Origin: Clostridia bacterium
Lineage (GTDB): Bacteria; Bacillota; Clostridia; TANB77; CAG-508
Length of the DNA: 9,077 nt
Direction of reading: 5' to 3'
NCBI GenBank assembly: GCA_900772235.1
Contig: CAAGQX010000138.1
Span: 1-9,077 of the forward strand
Numbering within the stretch: the stretch's first letter is position 1; each line of letters starts with the position of its first letter. Below, piece after piece: positions 6,109 through 9,077 of this stretch. Under the pieces are notes generated by a model. It made no database searches. It worked only from the letters and a program-made list of their open reading frames with translations, and was not told the DNA's origin. Position numbers and translations under genes: made by a program.

Positions 6109-6161
6109 TATAAAAAACATCGTAAAATGCAAAAAAATAACATTTTACGATGTTTTTTATA
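6109..6161. terminator. Strong terminator after the Spo0E-like gene
   Basis: A perfect 21-bp inverted repeat (6109-6129 with 6141-6161) with an 11-base A-rich loop, six T on the 3' side and six A on the 5' side, 11 bases after the stop. It should work on either strand and isolates the small gene from ispH. Confidence 0.9.
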
Positions 6162-6210
6162 TTATTAAACAAAAATATATAAAACACTACATCTTCTTAT
6201 TGACACAATA

Positions 6211-6219
6211 TGATAAAAT
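6211..6219 (+). promoter_or_regulatory. Possible extended -10 promoter of ispH
   Basis: TGATAAAAT (TGn plus TAAAAT at 6214-6219) has no good -35 at 16 to 18 bases. A perfect TTGACA (6200-6205) lies only 8 bases upstream, too close to serve it. A promoter is needed because a strong terminator precedes the gene; this one would give a leader of only about 14 bases. Confidence 0.35.
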
Positions 6220-6239
6220 GAAAAAAGGAGGAAAGGCTA

Positions 6240-7088
6240 ATGGAAATTATTATAGGAAAAACAGCAGGATTTTGTTTCGGAGTAAAAAATGCAATTGATA
6301 ATGTAGAAAAAGAACTAGAAGAAAATGGAGGAGTATATTGCTTGGGAGAATTAGTACATAATACACAGATAACGGAAGAGTTGCAACAAAAAGGCGCTAA
6401 GGTTATAGACAATATAGAAGATGCTAAAGGAAAAGTTGTAATAAGAGCACACGGAGTTCCTAAAAATACTTATAAAAAGGCACAAGAACTTAAGCTAGAA
6501 ATAAAAGACTTAACTTGCCCTAAAGTTTTGCATATACACAATATTGCAGAAGAATTTTCTAAAAAGAATTATTTCATTTTTTTAATAGGGCAAAGAAATC
6601 ATCCAGAAACAATTGGAACAATAAGTTTTTGCGGAAGAGAATCCATAGTAATTGAAGAAAATAAAGACATTGAAAATGCTTTGAATGAATTTAACAAATC
6701 AAATAAAAAAAATGCATTAGTAATTGCTCAAACAACATATAGTTTGGAAAAGTTTAATAAAATTTGTGAAGAATTAAAAAAAGAAATTCCCAATATTGAA
6801 ATAAAAAATACAATATGCAATGCAACTAAAATGAGACAAGAAGAAACAAAAAAAATATCACAAGAAGTGGAAGCTATGATTATTGTTGGAGGAAAACACA
6901 GTTCAAATTCAAATAAATTATATGAAATAGCAAAAAAATATTGTAATAATGTTTTTTTTGTTGAAACAAAGAACGAATTAGACATTAATACCATAAAAAA
7001 TAAAAATAAAATTGGAATTATGGCAGGAGCATCAACACCAGCCAAAAGCATACAAGAAATAGTTGATATTATAAAAAAAATATGCTAA
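6240..7088 (+). CDS. ispH: 4-hydroxy-3-methylbut-2-enyl diphosphate reductase, 282 aa
   Basis: IspH (LytB) is the last enzyme of the MEP isoprenoid pathway. With a [4Fe-4S] cluster it reduces HMBPP to IPP and DMAPP in the cytosol. The three cluster cysteines are present: Cys12 (GFCFGV), Cys93 (TCPKV) and Cys193 (NTICNAT). Active-site residues are also visible: His40 (ELVHN), His71 (RAHGV), His121 and catalytic Glu123 (NHPETIG), the Thr pair at 165-166 (AQTTYS), the Ser/Asn phosphate-binding motif SSNSNKL, and AGASTPAKSIQEI at the end. The length is standard; there is no C-terminal S1-domain fusion, which occurs in some clostridia. ATG at 6240 has AAAGGAGG (6224-6231) 8 bases upstream. The sortase gene follows 39 bases on with no terminator, so the two are probably co-transcribed. 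Confidence 0.97.
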   Translation: MEIIIGKTAGFCFGVKNAIDNVEKELEENGGVYCLGELVHNTQITEELQQKGAKVIDNIEDAKGKVVIRAHGVPKNTYKKAQELKLEIKDLTCPKVLHIHNIAEEFSKKNYFIFLIGQRNHPETIGTISFCGRESIVIEENKDIENALNEFNKSNKKNALVIAQTTYSLEKFNKICEELKKEIPNIEIKNTICNATKMRQEETKKISQEVEAMIIVGGKHSSNSNKLYEIAKKYCNNVFFVETKNELDINTIKNKNKIGIMAGASTPAKSIQEIVDIIKKIC

Positions 7089-7127
7089 AATATAATGTGG
7101 AGAAAAAATAAAGAAAGGGTAGGTAAA

Positions 7128-7853
7128 ATGAATCAAATTCTTGTTTCTGAAAAAATATATGTAACGCCTAGTATGAAAAGAAAAAAGAAATTCTTTAAAT
7201 TTGAATTCTTTTTATCTATTTTTTTAGTGTGCGTATTATCATCTTATTGCATTTATGCAGAATATGATAGAAATAAAAGTGAACAAGTTTCAAAAGAAAT
7301 ATTAGCAAATATTCAATTTGAAGAACCAGAAAAAAAATTAGAAACAGTGGTTGTTGTATTAAACTCAGCTTTTCAAGAAGAACAAGAACTCACAACCGTA
7401 GAACCAACTGCTGAAGAAGCACCTACAATACAAATGGTTACAGCAGGAGATGGAACAAATTATTACACAATAGGAAAAATAACAATACCTAAAATAGGAG
7501 TAGATTATCCAATCTTTTCAGAAACAACTACAGAGTTACTAAAAAAATCACCATGCAAATTTTGGGGTGCAGATCCAAACCAAGTGGGGAATTTTTGTAT
7601 AGTAGGACATAACTATAGGAATAGTTTATTCTTTAGCAAAGTGCCAACACTGGAAAATGGAGATATTATAGAAATAACAGACTTATCAAACAGAACCATA
7701 CAATACGAAGTATATGACAAACACGAGATAGCTGAAGACGACACTTCTGATACAAATCAAGAAACAAATGGAAAAAGAGAAATTACTGTAATAACATGTA
7801 CTAATAATAACAAAAAAAGAAGAATAGTAGTAAAGGCAAGAGAAATTATATAA
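7128..7853 (+). CDS. Sortase, membrane-anchored, 241 aa
   Basis: Sortases are surface transpeptidases that cleave a sorting signal and attach the protein to the wall or to pilins. The N-terminus is basic (MKRKKKFFKF, 16-25), then one membrane segment (about 26-44); a Glu/Thr-rich linker (about 65-105) leads to the sortase domain. The catalytic triad is visible: His161 in IVGHNYRNSLFF, Cys224 in TVITCTNNNKK, and Arg231 or Arg232 seven or eight residues later. IGKITIPKIGVDYPIF (115-130) is the typical domain opening. Features mix class B- and D-like traits, so I leave the class open. The start is ATG at 7128 behind AAAGGG (7114-7119); the in-frame ATG at 7095 lacks a ribosome site. No LPxTG-type substrate is encoded in the window. 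It is probably co-transcribed with ispH and ends at a terminator. Confidence 0.9.
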   Translation: MNQILVSEKIYVTPSMKRKKKFFKFEFFLSIFLVCVLSSYCIYAEYDRNKSEQVSKEILANIQFEEPEKKLETVVVVLNSAFQEEQELTTVEPTAEEAPTIQMVTAGDGTNYYTIGKITIPKIGVDYPIFSETTTELLKKSPCKFWGADPNQVGNFCIVGHNYRNSLFFSKVPTLENGDIIEITDLSNRTIQYEVYDKHEIAEDDTSDTNQETNGKREITVITCTNNNKKRRIVVKAREII

Positions 7854-7855
7854 TA

Positions 7856-7885
7856 TTAACAAAATAGAAAAACATCTCATAAAAT
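7856..7885 (+). promoter_or_regulatory. Possible promoter for the M15 gene, overlapping the sortase terminator
   Basis: TTAACA (7856-7861), 18-base spacer, TAAAAT (7880-7885), each one base off consensus. The -10 lies in the left arm and loop of the terminator hairpin, so transcripts starting near 7892 would miss the left arm and escape termination. Confidence 0.4.
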
Positions 7886-7902
7886 ATTATGAGATGCTTT
7901 TT
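7868..7902 (+). terminator. Terminator of the sortase gene
   Basis: A 10-bp stem (7873-7882 with 7887-7896) with an AATA loop, one A-C mismatch, then AAAA/TTTT pairing and a T-run at 7898-7902. It starts 15 bases after the sortase stop. Confidence 0.8.
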
Positions 7903-7927
7903 GCTTTACTTAGAAAAGGAGGATGAA

Positions 7928-8610
7928 ATGGCTAAGATAATAGTATTTAACAACGACACAAATAGAATTGAAACATATTATAGGGGAGAAAATGAAAGAA
8001 TGCCCTATAATGCAAATAGGAGCTTAACAGTAGGAGAATTTAGAGGATCAAGTGGAAGTGCCACACTATGGACAACAAAAAGAGCTATGCAAAGCTTTAA
8101 TACAACAAGATATCTGTTTGGAGCACCAATACCAGTAGGATTTGCTTTTAAAAGACCGTGGGAAGGAGGACACCGGGAGTCAAAGCCAACACTATGCAGG
8201 CGTATCGTTTGATGCAGGACAGGTATTAAGCGATTCGGAAAGAAATAGGTTATGGAATACAGCGAACAACTCACGGAGTATGGACATATGTAGAACCACA
8301 AAGATTAACACCAACTTGGGTACATTTTGATAAAAGATTCGGAAGACCAGCTTGTGGAACTGCGGGATATCCATTAGTGAAAAGAGGAAGTATAAGCACA
8401 TATGTACTTATAGCACAAGACGATTTAAATACATTAGGGTTTAGAACAGGTGGATTAGATGGAATATTTGGAGGAAGGACAGAAGAAGCTGTAAGAAATT
8501 ATCAAAGAAGTAGAGGATTACCTGTAGATGGAATTGTTGGCTGCAATACGTGGCGCTCATTGCAAGAAGATGTGGTTGGAACAGGGAGAACAAGCACAAC
8601 AATAGACTAA
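7928..8610 (+). pseudogene. M15-type D,D-peptidase with C-terminal peptidoglycan-binding domain, broken by two +1 frameshifts
   Basis: ATG at 7928 has AAAGGAGG 5 bases upstream. The reading frame runs to 8173, continues in the next frame from about 8175 to 8273, and in the third from 8275 to the TAA at 8608; as written, translation ends at 8212 after 94 residues. Leaving out one C near 8174 (CACCGGG) and one near 8274 (TCACGGA) gives a continuous 226-residue protein. Its first part resembles peptidase M15 (LTVGEFRG, 33-40; GFAFKRP, 71-77), with zinc ligands His88 and Asp95 (SQHYAGVSFDAG) and His132 (TWVHFD). Residues about 150-212 are a complete PG_binding_1 domain (GGLDGIFG, TEEAVRNYQRSRGLPVDGIVG). 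Such enzymes cut D-Ala-containing wall peptides. There is no signal peptide. Either a recent pseudogene or sequencing errors; the coding signal is otherwise undecayed. Confidence 0.85.
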
Positions 8611-8614
8611 TTAA

Positions 8615-8646
8615 AAAATTGTATTTGCTTTGCAAATTACAATTTT
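8615..8646 (+). terminator. Hairpin after the M15 gene (possible terminator)
   Basis: AAAATTGTATTTGC (8615-8628) pairs with GCAAATTACAATTTT (8632-8646) with one bulged base and a TTT loop. It lies 4 bases after the stop. The tail is only TTTTAATC, so termination may be weak. Its GC-TTT-GC tip resembles the central hairpin of the foldback repeat at 4846-4872. Confidence 0.5.
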
Positions 8647-8653
8647 AATCAAA

Positions 8654-8767
8654 ATAGTAAATATTGAATAGTGAAAAATGAATAATTTTGGTTGATTTTA
8701 GTAGTTTGGCTACAAAAACCTTCGTTAATTATTAATTATTCACTATTCATTTTTCATTATAAACTAT
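8654..8767. repeat. Foldback (MITE-like) repeat, copy 2
   Basis: A 114-base element with 33-base imperfect terminal inverted repeats (8654-8686 and 8735-8767), matching at 26 of 33 positions. Arms are built from runs such as GAATAGTGAAAAATGAATAA. The right arm matches the right arm of the element at 4814-4912 at 28 of 33 positions. No ORF, so if mobile it would depend on a transposase elsewhere. Confidence 0.7.
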
Positions 8768-8791
8768 CTTATAATGCTTTCGAATGTTTAT

Positions 8792-8890
8792 TTATTCCAT
8801 TTTTTGAAAAAAATCCTCTTCTAAATTTTCTAAGGCATTAAAAATACCAAGAAAATTTGAACGGCCCTTGCATTTTTTAAAAAATTCCAC
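8792..8890 (-). pseudogene. Possible C-terminal gene remnant, 32 aa, unknown
   Basis: On the minus strand, reading from GTG at 8890 to TAA at 8792, the frame gives a protein-like sequence with mixed residues (FFKKCKGRSNFLGIF, then NALENLEEDFFQKME). No ribosome site precedes the GTG, and the frame upstream runs into a degenerate palindromic repeat (8891-8915) and a TGA. This suggests the 3' end of a gene whose front was lost. I do not recognise the family. It may also be a chance frame. Confidence 0.25.
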
Positions 8891-8915
8891 TGTATGGGGC
8901 GATTTTAATAGCCTT
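8891..8915. repeat. Degenerate copy of the GGGCGATTTTAATCGCCC palindrome
   Basis: TGTATGGGGCGATTTTAAT followed by AGCC matches the other two copies except for an inserted T and loss of the right stem bases (AATAGCC for AATCGCCC). The stem is therefore damaged, as expected for an old copy. Confidence 0.55.
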
Positions 8916-8950
8916 CAAATGAAAAAACATATTAAAACGGATTGTTTAAT

Positions 8951-8983
8951 TTATGTGGATGGGTTCCAAACCCGTCCACATAA
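8951..8983. repeat. GGTTCCAAACC hairpin, copy 2
   Basis: A 15-bp stem (8951-8965 with 8969-8983) with one G-T pair and a CCA loop. Its central 21 bases (8957-8977) match the hairpin after prs (1682-1702) at 18 positions, and the A-T pair of that copy is a G-C pair here, so the structure is kept. No gene ends nearby, so it is not simply a terminator. Confidence 0.7.
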
Positions 8984-9000
8984 GATTATTTGCTATATGT

Positions 9001-9031
9001 AAAAATGTAGGGGCGATTTTAATCGCCCGCA
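9001..9031. repeat. GGGCGATTTTAATCGCCC palindromic repeat, copy 3
   Basis: 31 bases identical to 4938-4968, in the same orientation, including the AAAAATGTAG left flank. The stem is 9011-9018 with 9021-9028 around a TT loop. The sequence after it (9032-9077) is AT-rich with a loose inverted repeat (ATTGTAA... TTACAAT) and no gene. Confidence 0.8.
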
Positions 9032-9077
9032 AATAAAATTGTAAATTATTATTAATAATTTGTTACAATAGTTCGCC

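Larger units (their letters stand above)
8611..9077. other. Gene-poor repeat cluster at the right end
   Basis: 467 bases without a convincing intact gene. In order it holds a terminator-like hairpin, a 114-base foldback element, a possible minus-strand remnant, a degenerate palindromic repeat, a 15-bp GGTTCCAAACC hairpin, and an intact palindromic repeat. At least three separate repeat types meet here, which suggests a tolerated insertion zone after a broken gene. Confidence 0.7.

Noticed and set aside
8160..8280. Programmed frameshifting to make the full M15 protein
   Set aside because: No slippery heptamer, stop-codon pause or stimulatory structure is seen at either site, and two successive shifts in the same direction would be very unusual.
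8005..8301. Minus-strand 98-codon frame opposite the M15 gene
   Set aside because: It is antisense to the recognised domains and has no ribosome site or recognisable motif.
8142..8330. Separate 62-codon gene from TTG inside the M15 region
   Set aside because: It is the middle frame of the broken M15 gene: its useful part continues the zinc motif exactly where the first frame stops making sense.
8377..8610. Independent small peptidoglycan-binding protein from GTG
   Set aside because: The GTG falls in the middle of a continuous reading (PLVKRGS) that extends upstream through the last zinc ligand, and no suitable ribosome site precedes it.
8611..9077. CRISPR array or integron attC site
   Set aside because: Repeats are few, unevenly spaced and of different types, with no regular spacers; the hairpins lack attC end boxes.

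Overview
The window looks like a chromosomal segment of an AT-rich, endospore-lineage Firmicute, most likely an uncultured gut-type Clostridia. The reasons are very low GC by eye, strong AGGAGG-type ribosome sites, near-consensus sigma-A promoters, a Spo0E-like gene, an rpsU/M16 pair/lgt/ispH gene set of Firmicutes type, and a sortase. No phage, plasmid, CRISPR, tRNA or rRNA signal was seen.

Layout. Positions 1-247 are the 3' end of rpoC, closed by a strong bidirectional terminator. A probable small membrane protein gene (312-470, minus strand) converges on that terminator. From 640 a good promoter drives prs (723-1670), a PRPP synthase with altered ATP- and PRPP-loop residues. A perfect consensus promoter at 1771-1799 drives rpsU (1863-2033), which is followed by two tandem hairpin terminators. 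Next come two M16-family peptidase genes (2226-3497 and 3524-4816) that appear to split one active site between them. A foldback repeat and a short palindromic repeat separate them from lgt (4999-5799, lipoprotein lipidation).

A 49-residue Spo0E-like gene (5948-6097) sits alone between two terminators. It is followed by ispH (6240-7088, last step of the MEP isoprenoid pathway) and, 39 bases on, a membrane-anchored sortase (7128-7853). The last gene (7928-8610) is an M15-type D,D-peptidase with a C-terminal peptidoglycan-binding domain. It is broken into three frames by two apparent single-C insertions and is intact in sequence otherwise.

Positions 8611-9077 hold no convincing intact gene. 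They are a cluster of hairpins and dispersed repeats: a foldback element related to the one before lgt, a GGTTCCAAACC hairpin related to one after prs, two copies (one degenerate) of a GGGCGATTTTAATCGCCC palindrome that also lies before lgt, and a possible gene remnant on the minus strand.

Functionally the window mixes housekeeping genes (transcription, nucleotide precursor, ribosome, isoprenoid) with envelope genes (lipoprotein lipidation, sortase, wall hydrolase) and one sporulation-phosphorelay regulator. I see no new multi-gene system. The points most worth checking are the twice-frameshifted wall hydrolase, the repeat families with compensatory stem changes, the unannotated small genes and the divergent PRPP synthase.
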